From: Sphingomonas sp. 32-62-10
GTDB lineage: Bacteria > Pseudomonadota > Alphaproteobacteria > Sphingomonadales > Sphingomonadaceae
Assembly: GCA_002280555.1 (NCBI GenBank)
Contig: NCEE01000005.1
Location: 1 to 64,000, forward strand
Length of the DNA: 64,000 nt
Direction of reading: 5' to 3'
The position numbers and the translations under genes were made by a program. Positions 1 through 8,004 of the stretch are shown piece by piece. Each line of letters begins with the position of its first letter. The first letter of the stretch is position 1. The notes beneath the pieces were generated by a model, which saw nothing but the letters and a program-made list of their open reading frames with translations, had not been told where the DNA came from and searched no databases.

Positions 1-411
1 GGCTTCCCGATCATCGATTTCACCGTCGAGCTGACCGACGGTAAGTACCATGACGTCGACTCGTCAGCGCTGGCGTTCGAAATCTGTGCACGTGGTTGCA
101 TGCGTGAAGCCGCGCAGAAGGCCGGCATCAAGCTGCTCGAGCCGATCATGAAGGTCGAGGTTGTGACGCCTGAGGATTATCTGGGCGATGTGATCGGCGA
201 CATGAACAGCCGCCGTGGCCAGATCCAGGGCACCGATACCCGCGGCAACGCGCAGTCGGTGGACGCGATGGTTCCGCTGGCCAACATGTTTGGTTATGTG
301 AACACGCTGCGTTCGTTCACCCAGGGGCGCGCGCAATACTCGATGCAGTTCTCGCATTATGACGAAGTGCCCGCCAACGTCGCTGACGAAGTGAAAGCGA
401 AGCTGGCATAA
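1..411 (+). CDS. fusA: Elongation factor G, C-terminal part (partial)
   Basis: The reading frame is open from the first base and ends at the TAA at 409-411, so this is the last 136 codons of a gene that begins outside the window. The visible protein contains the EF-G domain IV/V segment, with GCMREAAQKAG, EVVTPEDYLGDVIGD and NSRRGQIQG, and ends in the usual FSHYDEVPANVADEVKAKLA. EF-G is the GTPase that drives translocation of tRNA and mRNA on the ribosome. It lies directly upstream of tuf, the standard str-operon order. An ATG at 100 is only an internal methionine. Confidence 0.97.
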   Translation, partial: GFPIIDFTVELTDGKYHDVDSSALAFEICARGCMREAAQKAGIKLLEPIMKVEVVTPEDYLGDVIGDMNSRRGQIQGTDTRGNAQSVDAMVPLANMFGYVNTLRSFTQGRAQYSMQFSHYDEVPANVADEVKAKLA

Positions 412-488
412 CTTAGAATCAGTCGCTATGGGGCACGCTTTCGCGCAGCCCCTGGCCACACGAAATTTGATCAGCAAGGTAGGAAACA

Positions 489-1682
489 ATGGCTAAAGCA
501 AAGTTTGAGCGGACCAAGCCGCATCTCAACATCGGCACGATCGGCCACGTCGATCACGGCAAGACGTCGCTGACGGCCGCCATCACTAAGGTGCTGGCAG
601 AGACCGGCGGTGCCACGTTCACCAGCTATGCCAACATCGACAAGGCACCTGAAGAGCGCGAGCGCGGCATCACCATTTCGACCGCACACGTCGAATATGA
701 AACGACGGCACGCCACTATGCGCACGTCGATTGCCCGGGCCACGCCGACTATGTGAAGAACATGATCACCGGTGCCGCTCAGATGGACGGCGCGATCCTG
801 GTCGTTTCGGCCACCGACGGCCCGATGCCCCAGACCCGCGAGCACATCCTGCTCGCCCGTCAGGTCGGCGTGCCGACGATGGTCGTGTTCATGAACAAGG
901 TCGATCTGGTTGATGACGAGGAAATCCTCGAGCTCGTCGAAATGGAAATCCGCGAGCTTCTGTCGAAGTATGATTTCGACGGCGACAACATTCCGATCAT
1001 CCGTGGTTCGGCCGTGTGCGCGCTCGACGACAAGCAGCCAGAGATCGGCCATGACGCCGTTCTGAAGCTGATGCAGGCCGTTGACGAGTATCTGCCGCAG
1101 CCAGAGCGTCCGCTCGACAAGCCGTTCATGATGCCGATCGAAGACGTGTTCTCGATCTCGGGTCGCGGTACGGTCGTCACCGGCCGCGTCGAAACCGGTA
1201 TTGTGAAGGTTGGCGAGGAAGTCGAAATCGTCGGCATCCACCCAGAAGTCCGCAAGACCGTCGTCACCGGCGTCGAAATGTTCCGCAAGCTGCTCGATCA
1301 GGGTCAGGCTGGCGACAACGTCGGCGCGCTGATCCGCGGTGTCGCTCGTGACGAAGTCGAGCGCGGCCAGGTGCTCTGCAAGCCCGGCTCGATCAAGCCA
1401 CACACCGACTTCCAGTCGGAAGTGTACGTGCTGTCGAAGGACGAGGGTGGCCGTCACACGCCATTCTTCGCCAACTATCGCCCGCAGTTCTACTTCCGGA
1501 CCACGGACGTGACCGGCACCGTCGAACTGCCCGAGGGCACGGAAATGGTGATGCCAGGCGACAACATCGCGCTCGGCGTCAAGCTGATCGCACCGATCGC
1601 CATGGACGTCGGCCAGCGTTTCACGATCCGCGAAGGCGGTCGTACCGTTGGTTCGGGGATTGTCAGCGGCATCTCGAAGTAA
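489..1682 (+). CDS. tuf: Elongation factor Tu
   Basis: This 397-residue protein has the full EF-Tu length. It shows the P-loop GHVDHGKT near residue 19, the switch II motif DCPGHADY near 81, NKVD near 136, and the C-terminal FTIREGGRTVGSGIV. EF-Tu carries aminoacyl-tRNA to the ribosomal A site in the cytoplasm. The ATG at 489 is preceded by AAGGTAGGAAACA, a good ribosome binding site. It follows fusA by 77 bases and is followed by a hairpin terminator candidate. Sphingomonads may carry more than one tuf copy; I cannot tell from this window. Confidence 0.98.
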   Translation: MAKAKFERTKPHLNIGTIGHVDHGKTSLTAAITKVLAETGGATFTSYANIDKAPEERERGITISTAHVEYETTARHYAHVDCPGHADYVKNMITGAAQMDGAILVVSATDGPMPQTREHILLARQVGVPTMVVFMNKVDLVDDEEILELVEMEIRELLSKYDFDGDNIPIIRGSAVCALDDKQPEIGHDAVLKLMQAVDEYLPQPERPLDKPFMMPIEDVFSISGRGTVVTGRVETGIVKVGEEVEIVGIHPEVRKTVVTGVEMFRKLLDQGQAGDNVGALIRGVARDEVERGQVLCKPGSIKPHTDFQSEVYVLSKDEGGRHTPFFANYRPQFYFRTTDVTGTVELPEGTEMVMPGDNIALGVKLIAPIAMDVGQRFTIREGGRTVGSGIVSGISK

Positions 1683-1695
1683 TATAGGCTCGCCT

Positions 1696-1734
1696 CCGCC
1701 CGATTCCCGGCCCTAGCGGCAGGGAGTCGGGCGG
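1696..1734 (+). terminator. Terminator-like hairpin after tuf
   Basis: CCGCCCGA (1696-1703) pairs perfectly with TCGGGCGG (1727-1734), and TCCC can extend the stem to GGGA inside. It is followed by TTGCTATTTTCGGTTT, a moderately T-rich tract. It lies 14 bases after the tuf stop codon and ahead of rpsJ, so it probably ends part of the str-operon transcription. TAATAAT at 1750-1756 could be the -10 of a separate rpsJ promoter; that is a guess. Confidence 0.6.
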
Positions 1735-1801
1735 TTGCTATTTTCGGTTTAATAATACGAGCCGTCACAAGGCGGCCCGCTCTTTCGCATCGGTAGGGAC
1801 C

Positions 1802-2113
1802 ATGGAAACGCAGAATATCCGTATTCGTCTGAAGGCATTCGATCATCGCGTGCTCGATCAGGCCACCGGCGACATCGCCGATACGGCGCGCCGCACCGGT
1901 GCGCTTATTCGCGGTCCTATCCCTTTGCCGACGCGCATCGAGAAGTTCACCGTGAACCGCGGCCCGCACATCGACAAAAAGTCGCGTGAGCAGTTCGAGG
2001 TGCGCACCTACAAGCGGATGCTGGACATTGTTCAGCCAACCCCACAGACGGTCGATGCTTTGATGAAGCTCGATCTCGCTGCTGGCGTTGACGTGGAGAT
2101 CAAATTGGCGTGA
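1802..2113 (+). CDS. rpsJ: Small ribosomal subunit protein S10
   Basis: The 103-residue protein matches S10 along its length: QNIRIRLKAFDHRVLDQATGDI at the start and PQTVDALMKLDLAAGVDVEIKLA at the end. S10 is a 30S head protein and also the NusE subunit of antitermination complexes. It starts the S10 operon. The stop codon lies in the loop of a perfect 9-base-pair hairpin, and an unusually long hairpin-rich gap separates it from rplC. Confidence 0.98.
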   Translation: METQNIRIRLKAFDHRVLDQATGDIADTARRTGALIRGPIPLPTRIEKFTVNRGPHIDKKSREQFEVRTYKRMLDIVQPTPQTVDALMKLDLAAGVDVEIKLA

Positions 2114-2402
2114 GCCAATTTGGCCTTTAGCCCCCGCGAAAGCGGGGGTGGCTTGTTGACTACGTCAACGGGCTAGCCTAAGGCCCGCGCTCTCCAACGA
2201 GATTCGGCACCGCCAACGCGGTGCCAACGATAAGGGATACCGCCGGATTTATCCGGGCTGCGTCCCCCGACACGCTTCCCCGCACCGGGGAAGCACCAGC
2301 CCGGGTCGGGGCTCGCTAAAATTTTGGGCTGAGTGGGTTCCCACCAAAGTATTACTTTGGTGGGGTCCCGTCATGCCCGCTGCGGAATAGTCCGGAGCGG
2401 GC
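2101..2402 (+). promoter_or_regulatory. Array of about ten hairpins between rpsJ and rplC
   Basis: The 315-base gap between rpsJ and rplC is almost filled by successive inverted repeats. Stems (5' arm..3' arm ends): 2101-2122 (9 bp, loop GTGA, spans the rpsJ stop), 2131-2148 (7 bp, GAAA loop), 2155-2169 (6 bp), 2169-2187 (5 bp), 2206-2225 (8 bp, loop CAAC), 2243-2256 (5 bp), 2274-2294 (9 bp, loop CAC), 2298-2313 (5 bp), 2340-2364 (10 bp, loop TATTA) and 2375-2402 (11 of 12 bp, loop ATAG). None is followed by a run of T, so they do not look like ordinary terminators. Other junctions of this operon are only -8 to about 70 bases. A regulatory or mRNA-processing leader for the rest of the S10 operon is my inference. 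Confidence 0.6.
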
Positions 2403-2428
2403 CTCTGTTATTGAATGGAGCATGGATC

Positions 2429-3184
2429 ATGCGCACTGGCGTGATCGCGAAGAAAATGGGGATGACCCGCTTGTTCAAGGACGATGGGCGCCATGTGCCC
2501 GTCACTGTCCTTTCGCTTGAGGGTCTCCAGGTCGTTGCCGTCCGCGAGGCCGACCGTGATGGATATACTGCCGTTCAGCTGGGTGCCGGTACGGCCAAGG
2601 CCAAGAACGTCGCCAAGCCGCAGCGCGGCCATTTCGGCAAGGCCGAAGTCGAGCCCAAGGCAAAGCTGGCTGAATTCCGCGTCTCTGAAGATGCCCTGCT
2701 CGATGTGGGCGCCGAGATTTCGGCCGACCATTTCGTGGCTGGCCAGTTCGTTGACATTGCCGGCAACACGCAGGGCAAGGGTTTCCAGGGCGGCATGAAG
2801 CGCTGGGGCTTCGGTGGTCTGCGCGCAACCCACGGCGTTTCGGTCTCGCACCGTTCGCTCGGTTCGACCGGTCAGCGCCAGGATCCGGGCAAGGTCTTCA
2901 AGAACAAGAAGATGGCCGGTCACATGGGTGACAAGCAGCGCACGCAGCAGAATCTGGAAGTCGTCTCGACCGATGTCGAGCGCGGCCTGATCTTCATCAA
3001 GGGCTCGGTGCCCGGATCGAAGGGCGGCTGGTTGCTCGTGAAGGACTCGGTCAAGATCGCACGTCCTGAAGCAGCGCCTTATCCCGCTGGCCTGAAGGCC
3101 GTCGCCAACAGCAACGAGGCTCCGGTTGAGACCCCCGTCGAAGACGTGGCCACTCCCGAAGCCACTGACGGCCAGGAGGGCTGA
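2429..3184 (+). CDS. rplC: Large ribosomal subunit protein L3
   Basis: L3 is recognised from MRTGVIAKKMGMTRLF, GKGFQGGMKRWGFGG and SHRSLGSTGQRQDPGKVFKNKKMAGHMG. I chose the ATG at 2429 (251 residues) because it begins the conserved MRTGV; the open frame runs back to 2333 but that part is not L3-like. GGAG at 2417-2420 serves as ribosome binding site. L3 is an early-assembly 23S rRNA binder next to the peptidyl transferase centre. The last 25 or so residues form an acidic Ala/Pro/Glu tail beyond the usual L3 end, common in related bacteria. Confidence 0.97.
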   Translation: MRTGVIAKKMGMTRLFKDDGRHVPVTVLSLEGLQVVAVREADRDGYTAVQLGAGTAKAKNVAKPQRGHFGKAEVEPKAKLAEFRVSEDALLDVGAEISADHFVAGQFVDIAGNTQGKGFQGGMKRWGFGGLRATHGVSVSHRSLGSTGQRQDPGKVFKNKKMAGHMGDKQRTQQNLEVVSTDVERGLIFIKGSVPGSKGGWLLVKDSVKIARPEAAPYPAGLKAVANSNEAPVETPVEDVATPEATDGQEG

Positions 3185-3186
3185 AC

Positions 3187-3810
3187 ATGAAGATCAAGCT
3201 TCAGTCGCTCGACGGTGCCCAGGGCGCCGATATCGATCTCAGCGATGACGTGTTCGGCCTTGAGCCGCGCGCGGACATTCTCCACCGCGTTGTCACCTGG
3301 CAGCTCGAAAAGCGTCGCGGCACTGCCCGTGGCACCCGCGAGCGCGCCGATGTTGCGCGTACCGGCAAGAAGTTCGGTCGCCAGAAGGGCGGCGGTACGG
3401 CTCGTCACGGCGATCGCCGCGCCCCCGTCTTTATCGGCGGTGGTAAGGCTCACGGTGCCCGCGTTCGTGACTTCAACCCGTCGCTGAACAAGAAGGTTCG
3501 CGCGCTCGGTCTGAAGATGGCGCTGTCGTCAAAGGCGAAGACCGGTAAGCTGATCGTGATGGACAGCCTGGTGGTCGAAAACGCCAAGACCGCAGTGTTG
3601 TTCAAGAACTTCAGCACGCTGGATGCCAAGACGGCCCTCGTGATCGACGGTGACATGGTCGAGGCAAGCTTCGCGCTCGCCGCCGGCAACCTGCGCCAGA
3701 TCAACGTGATGCCGGCCGCCGGCGCCAATGTGTACGATATCCTTAAGGCCGATACGCTGGTGCTGACGCGCGCGGCCGTCGAAAAGCTGGAGGCGCGCTT
3801 CAATGGCTAA
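3187..3810 (+). CDS. rplD: Large ribosomal subunit protein L4
   Basis: A 207-residue L4/L1e family protein with TWQLEKRRGTARGTRERADV and the loop GRQKGGGTARHGDRRAPVFIGGGKAHG that reaches into the exit tunnel. In E. coli L4 also represses its own operon through the S10 leader; whether the hairpin array upstream of rplC does a similar job here is unknown. It starts two bases after the rplC stop codon and overlaps rplW by eight bases. Confidence 0.97.
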   Translation: MKIKLQSLDGAQGADIDLSDDVFGLEPRADILHRVVTWQLEKRRGTARGTRERADVARTGKKFGRQKGGGTARHGDRRAPVFIGGGKAHGARVRDFNPSLNKKVRALGLKMALSSKAKTGKLIVMDSLVVENAKTAVLFKNFSTLDAKTALVIDGDMVEASFALAAGNLRQINVMPAAGANVYDILKADTLVLTRAAVEKLEARFNG

Positions 3811-4117
3811 GCAAGACAAGGCCGCGATTGCGACGCGTCATTACGACGTGATCGTCGCGCCGCACATCACCGAAAAAGCAACGCTGCTGAGCGAGCACAA
3901 CGCCGTTGTGTTCCGCGTGGCAGGCGATGCGACCAAGCCCGAGATCAAGGCTGCCGTGGAAGCGCTGTTCAACGTCAACGTCACCGGCGTGAACACGATC
4001 GTCCAGAAGGGCAAGACCAAGAAGTGGAAGGGCAAGCCCTACACGCGCTCGGATATCAAAAAAGCGATCGTCACCCTGAAAGACGGGCAATCGATCGACG
4101 TGACGACGGGGATCTGA
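3803..4117 (+). CDS. rplW: Large ribosomal subunit protein L23
   Basis: The 104-residue protein carries the L23 signature HYDVIVAPHITEKATLL and KGKTKKWKGKPYTRSDIKKAIVTL. L23 sits at the tunnel exit and is the docking site for trigger factor and SRP. Its ATG lies inside the end of rplD (overlap of eight bases), so translation is probably coupled. Confidence 0.97.
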   Translation: MAKQDKAAIATRHYDVIVAPHITEKATLLSEHNAVVFRVAGDATKPEIKAAVEALFNVNVTGVNTIVQKGKTKKWKGKPYTRSDIKKAIVTLKDGQSIDVTTGI

Positions 4118-4121
4118 GGCA

Positions 4122-4958
4122 ATGGCACTCAAACATTATAACCCGACTTCGCCCGCACGCCGTGGCCTGATCCTGGTAGACCGTTCGGGTCTGCACAAGG
4201 GTGGTCCGGTCAAGGCGTTGACCGAGGGCAAGCGCAAGACCGGTGGTCGCAACAACAAGGGCCATGTCACCTCGCGCGGCATCGCCGGTGGTCACAAGCA
4301 GCGCTATCGCATCATCGATTTCAAGCGTCGCAAGTGGGACGTTGAAGGCACTGTGGCGCGGATCGAATATGATCCCAACCGCACCGCCTTCATCGCGCTG
4401 ATCGAATATCCCGGTGACGAAGTTGTCTACATCCTGGCGCCACAGCGCCTTGCGGTTGGCGATAAGGTGATCGCGGCGAAGAAGACCGACGTGAAGCCTG
4501 GCAACGCGATGGAACTGGGCCAGATGCCTGTCGGCACGATCGTCCACAATGTCGAGATGAAGCCCGGCAAGGGTGGTCAGCTCGCGCGCTCGGCCGGCAC
4601 CTATGTGCAGGTTGTCGGTCGCGACAAGGGCATGGTGATGGTTCGCCTCAACTCGGGCGAGCAGCGCTATATCCGCAGCGATTGCATGGCGACGGTGGGT
4701 GCGGTGTCGAACCCCGACAACGCCAACACCAACCTTGCCAAGGCAGGCCGCAACCGTTGGAAGGGCATTCGCCCGCTGACGCGCGGTGTCGCCAAGAACC
4801 CGGTCGACCATCCGCATGGCGGTGGTGAAGGCCGGACCTCGGGCGGTCGCCATCCGGTGACCCCATGGGGCAAGCCGACCAAGGGTGCACGCACCCGTCA
4901 TAACAAGGCGACGGACAAGATGATCATCCGCTCGCGTCACGCCAAGAAGAAGGGCTGA
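4122..4958 (+). CDS. rplB: Large ribosomal subunit protein L2
   Basis: A full-length 278-residue L2. Visible signatures are GRNNKGHVTSRGIAGGHKQRYR and the C-terminal VDHPHGGGEGRTSGGRHPVTPWGKP, which contains the conserved histidine near the peptidyl transferase centre. L2 helps join the ribosomal subunits. It starts four bases after rplW and is six bases ahead of rpsS. Confidence 0.98.
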   Translation: MALKHYNPTSPARRGLILVDRSGLHKGGPVKALTEGKRKTGGRNNKGHVTSRGIAGGHKQRYRIIDFKRRKWDVEGTVARIEYDPNRTAFIALIEYPGDEVVYILAPQRLAVGDKVIAAKKTDVKPGNAMELGQMPVGTIVHNVEMKPGKGGQLARSAGTYVQVVGRDKGMVMVRLNSGEQRYIRSDCMATVGAVSNPDNANTNLAKAGRNRWKGIRPLTRGVAKNPVDHPHGGGEGRTSGGRHPVTPWGKPTKGARTRHNKATDKMIIRSRHAKKKG

Positions 4959-4964
4959 TAGCTC

Positions 4965-5240
4965 ATGGCACGTTCCGTCTGGAAAGGTCCGTTTGTCGAC
5001 CTTCACCTCCTGAAGAAGGCGCAAACCGCTCAGGAAGCCAATAACCGCGCGCCGATCAAGACCTGGTCGCGCCGCTCGACGATCCTGCCGGATTTCGTCG
5101 GCCTGACGTTCAACGTCTATAACGGCCGCAAGTTCGTGCCGGTCTCGGTCAACGAAGACATGGTCGGCATGAAGCTGGGCGAATTCGCTCCAACGCGCTT
5201 CTTCCCCGGCCACGCCGCCGACAAGAAGGGCAAGCGCTGA
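4965..5240 (+). CDS. rpsS: Small ribosomal subunit protein S19
   Basis: A 91-residue S19 beginning ARSVWKGPFVD and including TWSRRSTILPDFVGLTFNVYNGRKFVPV and a GEFAPTRFFPGHAADKKGK end. S19 binds the 30S head with S13. Its TGA overlaps the ATG of rplV by one base (TGATG). Confidence 0.97.
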   Translation: MARSVWKGPFVDLHLLKKAQTAQEANNRAPIKTWSRRSTILPDFVGLTFNVYNGRKFVPVSVNEDMVGMKLGEFAPTRFFPGHAADKKGKR

Positions 5241-5620
5241 TGGGCAAGGAAAAATCCCCGCGTCGCGTGGCTGACAACGAGGCTCTCTCGGTCGGCACGC
5301 AGATCCGTGGCTCGGCACAGAAGCTGGGCCTGGTCGCCGCGCTCATCCGCAACCGCAAGGTTGGTGATGCGATGAACATCCTGCAGTTCTCGAACAAGGC
5401 GATGGCCGTCGAGGCGCGCAAGGTGCTGGCATCGGCGATTGCCAATGCAGAAAACAACCACAATCTCGATGTCGACGCGCTCGTCGTCGCCGAGGCATCG
5501 GTCGGCAAGTCGATCGTGATGAAGCGTTTCGCCACGCGCGGTCGCGGCAAGTCGACCCGCATCCTCAAGCCATTTTCGCGGCTGCGGATCGTGGTGCGTG
5601 AGCAGGCAGAGGAAGCGTAA
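5240..5620 (+). CDS. rplV: Large ribosomal subunit protein L22
   Basis: The 126-residue protein has the L22 core QKLGLVAALIRNRKVGDAMNILQF and the hairpin region KSIVMKRFATRGRGKSTRILKPFSRLRIVV that lines the exit tunnel. It carries about ten extra N-terminal residues compared with the E. coli protein, as is usual for alphaproteobacteria. One-base stop/start overlaps join it to rpsS and rpsC. Confidence 0.97.
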   Translation: MGKEKSPRRVADNEALSVGTQIRGSAQKLGLVAALIRNRKVGDAMNILQFSNKAMAVEARKVLASAIANAENNHNLDVDALVVAEASVGKSIVMKRFATRGRGKSTRILKPFSRLRIVVREQAEEA

Positions 5621-6315
5621 TGGGTCAGAAGAGCAATCCGATCGGGCTTCGGCTGCAGATCAACCGCACCTGGGACAGCCGCTGGTACGCAGAAGGCGCC
5701 GATTATGGCCGCCTGTTGCTGGAAGACCTGCGCATCCGTGAATTCATCATGAAGACGCTGCCCCAGGCTGCGATCTCCAAGGTGGTGATCGATCGTCCCG
5801 CGAAGCTGTGCCGCATCTCGATCTTCGCTGCACGCCCCGGCGTGATCATCGGCAAGAAGGGCGCGGACATTGAGAAGCTGCGCAAGACGCTCGGCAAGAT
5901 GACTTCGTCGGACGTGAGCCTGAACATCGTCGAAATCCGCAAGCCGGAAATCGATGCCAAGCTCGTCGCCCAGGGCGTTGCCGATCAGCTCGAGCGCCGC
6001 ATCGCGTTCCGTCGTGCCATGAAGCGCGCGGTTCAGTCGGCGCTGCGCCTCGGAGCGGAAGGCATTCGTATCACCTGCGGCGGTCGTCTCGGTGGCGCCG
6101 AAATCGCGCGGACCGAGTGGTACCGTGAAGGTCGCGTGCCGCTCCACACGCTGCGTGCAAACGTCGATTATGCCGAAGCAACGGCACATACGGCTTACGG
6201 CGTGTGCGGCGTGAAGGTGTGGATCTTCAAGGGCGAAATCCTGGGTCATGACCCGATGGCGCAAGACCGGCTGATGATGGAAGCACAGACTTCCGGCGTC
6301 CGCCCGGCGCGCTGA
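5620..6315 (+). CDS. rpsC: Small ribosomal subunit protein S3
   Basis: The 231-residue S3 starts GQKSNPIGLRLQINRTWDSRWYA. It has the KH motif GVIIGKKGADIEKLRK near residue 75 and the C-terminal domain ITCGGRLGGAEIARTEWYREGRVPLHTLRANVDY. S3 binds the mRNA entry side of the 30S subunit and contributes helicase activity. Confidence 0.97.
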   Translation: MGQKSNPIGLRLQINRTWDSRWYAEGADYGRLLLEDLRIREFIMKTLPQAAISKVVIDRPAKLCRISIFAARPGVIIGKKGADIEKLRKTLGKMTSSDVSLNIVEIRKPEIDAKLVAQGVADQLERRIAFRRAMKRAVQSALRLGAEGIRITCGGRLGGAEIARTEWYREGRVPLHTLRANVDYAEATAHTAYGVCGVKVWIFKGEILGHDPMAQDRLMMEAQTSGVRPAR

Positions 6316-6329
6316 TAGGAAACTAGACA

Positions 6330-6761
6330 ATGTTGCAGCCAAAAAAGACCAAGTTCCGCAAGGCGTTCAAGGGTCGCATCCATGGCAAGGCCACGGGTGG
6401 CTCGACGCTCAACTTCGGGTCGTACGGCCTGAAGGCGATGGAGCCCGACCGGATCACAGCCCGCCAGATCGAAGCGGCGCGCCGCGCGATCACGCGCCAC
6501 ATCAAGCGCCAGGGGCGTTTGTGGATCCGCATTTTCCCGGACGTGCCGGTCTCGTCCAAGCCCGCCGAAGTCCGCATGGGCTCGGGCAAGGGCTCGCCGG
6601 AATTCTGGGCCGCCCGCGTCAAGCCCGGCCGTATCCTGTTCGAACTGGACGGCGTGCCCGGTCCGGTTGCGGCAGTAGCATTTGAGCGTGCAGCGATGAA
6701 GCTGCCGATCAAGGTGAAGGTCGTTGCCCGTCTCGGCGACACCTCGCATCTGGGAGCATGA
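6330..6761 (+). CDS. rplP: Large ribosomal subunit protein L16
   Basis: A normal-length 143-residue L16: MLQPKKTKFRKAFKGRIHGKATGG, a central RQIEAARRAITRHIKRQGRLWIRIFPDVP, and MGSGKGSPEFWAARVKPGRILFE. L16 helps place A-site tRNA and is incorporated late in 50S assembly. AGGAAACTAGACA precedes the ATG. The stop overlaps the run of ATG codons that begin rpmC. Confidence 0.97.
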   Translation: MLQPKKTKFRKAFKGRIHGKATGGSTLNFGSYGLKAMEPDRITARQIEAARRAITRHIKRQGRLWIRIFPDVPVSSKPAEVRMGSGKGSPEFWAARVKPGRILFELDGVPGPVAAVAFERAAMKLPIKVKVVARLGDTSHLGA

Positions 6762-6763
6762 TG

Positions 6764-6967
6764 ATGGCCGATGTGAAAGACATGCGGACCAAGTCCGACG
6801 ATCAGCTGAGCGAAGAGCTCGGCAACCTGAAGCGCGAGGCGTTCAACCTGCGTTTCCAGGCCGCGACCAACCAGCTCGAAAAGCCGAGCCGGGTGCGCGA
6901 AGTCCGTCGCGGCATCGCCCGTATCAAGACGCTGCAGTCTGAGCGTTCGCGCTCGACTGCCAAGTAA
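6764..6967 (+). CDS. rpmC: Large ribosomal subunit protein L29
   Basis: L29 is recognised from MADVKDMRTKSDDQLSEELGNLKREAFNLRFQ and VREVRRGIARIKTLQ. Three ATG codons follow each other at 6758, 6761 and 6764. I chose 6764 (67 residues) because GGGAG at 6752-6756 is then seven bases away; starts at 6758 or 6761 would only add one or two methionines. L29 sits near the tunnel exit next to L23. Confidence 0.95.
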   Translation: MADVKDMRTKSDDQLSEELGNLKREAFNLRFQAATNQLEKPSRVREVRRGIARIKTLQSERSRSTAK

Positions 6968-6978
6968 GGAATTTAGAC

Positions 6979-7251
6979 ATGCCGAAGCGCGTGCTGACGG
7001 GGCTGATCGTCTCCGACAAGGGCGACAAGACGGTGGTGGTGAATGTCGAGCGCAAGGTGAAACACCCGCTCTACGGCAAGATCATCCGTCGTTCGAAGAA
7101 GTATCACGCCCATGACGAGGCGAACGAGTTCAAGGCCGGCGAAACGGTGCGCATCGAAGAGATCGCGCCGATCAGCAAGCTGAAGACCTGGAAGGTGCTG
7201 GACCGTGTGAACGTTCACGCAACGCCAGACCGGGTCGATGTCGACGCGTAA
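6979..7251 (+). CDS. rpsQ: Small ribosomal subunit protein S17
   Basis: A 90-residue S17 with the OB-fold signature MPKRVLTGLIVSDKGDKTVVVNVERKVKHPLYGKIIRRSKKYHAHDE. S17 binds the 5' domain of 16S rRNA early in assembly. A 64-base spacer, including GGGACCGGTC, separates it from rplN, the start of the spc operon. Confidence 0.97.
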   Translation: MPKRVLTGLIVSDKGDKTVVVNVERKVKHPLYGKIIRRSKKYHAHDEANEFKAGETVRIEEIAPISKLKTWKVLDRVNVHATPDRVDVDA

Positions 7252-7315
7252 GCGTTAAACAATAGAGGCGGGGACCGGTCAGCAATCGGCCCCAGATGAA
7301 GAAGGAAGCGGATCG

Positions 7316-7684
7316 ATGATCCAGATGCAGTCCAATCTCGAGGTCGCTGACAACAGCGGCGCGAAGCGGGTGCAGTGCATCAAGGTGCTGGGCGGCTCAA
7401 AGCGTCGCACAGCCGGTGTGGGCGACATCATTGTCGTCAGCATCAAGGAAGCACAGCCCCGTGGCAAGGTGAAGAAGGGTGACGTGCACCGCGCGGTCAT
7501 CGTGCGCACGGCGAAGGATATTCGCCGCGCCGATGGGTCGGTGATCCGTTTCGACACCAACGCCGCCGTGCTCGTCAACAAGAACGAAGAGCCGATCGGT
7601 ACGCGTATTTTTGGCCCAGTGGTGCGTGAGCTCCGCGGCAAGAAGCACATGAAGATCATCTCGCTCGCGCCGGAGGTGCTGTAA
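7316..7684 (+). CDS. rplN: Large ribosomal subunit protein L14
   Basis: The 122-residue protein has the standard L14 length and sequence: MIQMQSNLEVADNSGAKRVQCIKVLGG at the start, and GTRIFGPVVRELRGKKHMKIISLAPEVL at the end. It contacts the 30S subunit at bridge B8. AAGAAGGAAGCG lies just upstream of the ATG. The TAA overlaps the ATG of rplX. Confidence 0.98.
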   Translation: MIQMQSNLEVADNSGAKRVQCIKVLGGSKRRTAGVGDIIVVSIKEAQPRGKVKKGDVHRAVIVRTAKDIRRADGSVIRFDTNAAVLVNKNEEPIGTRIFGPVVRELRGKKHMKIISLAPEVL

Positions 7685-8004
7685 TGGCTGCCGCGAAGAT
7701 CAAGAAGGGCGACACTGTCGTCATCCTGTCCGGCAAGGACAAGGGCAAGACGGGTGAAGTGACCCGCGCCTTCCCGAAGGACGGCAAGGTTGTCGTGGCC
7801 GGCGTGAACATCGCGACCCGCCACAAAAAGCCGAGCCAGGCGAACCCGCAGGGTGGCCTGGAAAAGCTGGAAGCGCCGATGCACGTGTCGAAGGTCGCGA
7901 TTGCCGACCCCAAGACCGGCAAGCCGACGCGCGTCCGCTTCGAAGAAAAGGACGGCAAGAAGGTCCGTGTGGCCGTGAAGTCCGGGGAGACGATCAGTGG
8001 CTGA
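7684..8004 (+). CDS. rplX: Large ribosomal subunit protein L24
   Basis: A 106-residue KOW-domain protein: KIKKGDTVVILSGKDKGKTGEV, then GVNIATRHKKPSQANPQGGL and RVRFEEKDGKKVRVAVKSGE. L24 starts 50S assembly by binding the 5' end of 23S rRNA. It overlaps the GTG start of rplE by eight bases. Confidence 0.97.
   Translation: MAAAKIKKGDTVVILSGKDKGKTGEVTRAFPKDGKVVVAGVNIATRHKKPSQANPQGGLEKLEAPMHVSKVAIADPKTGKPTRVRFEEKDGKKVRVAVKSGETISG

Noticed and set aside
412..488. tRNA gene between fusA and tuf, or after tuf (1683-1801)
   Set aside because: No cloverleaf, TTCGA-type T loop or CCA end can be found in these gaps.
471..1457. Long minus-strand open frame opposite tuf (328 codons)
   Set aside because: It is the mirror of a highly conserved, GC-rich gene. 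The predicted protein is rich in His, Asp and Arg with no known motif, and tuf is certain.
2131..2148. Intrinsic terminator after rpsJ
   Set aside because: The GC-rich stem is strong, but no T-run follows and the essential genes rplC onward depend on read-through or on a promoter not recognised here.
4071..6342. Two overlapping minus-strand open frames of about 400 codons opposite rplB to rpsC
   Set aside because: They lie antisense to several certain ribosomal protein genes, have no ribosome binding site of note, and reflect codon bias of the sense strand.
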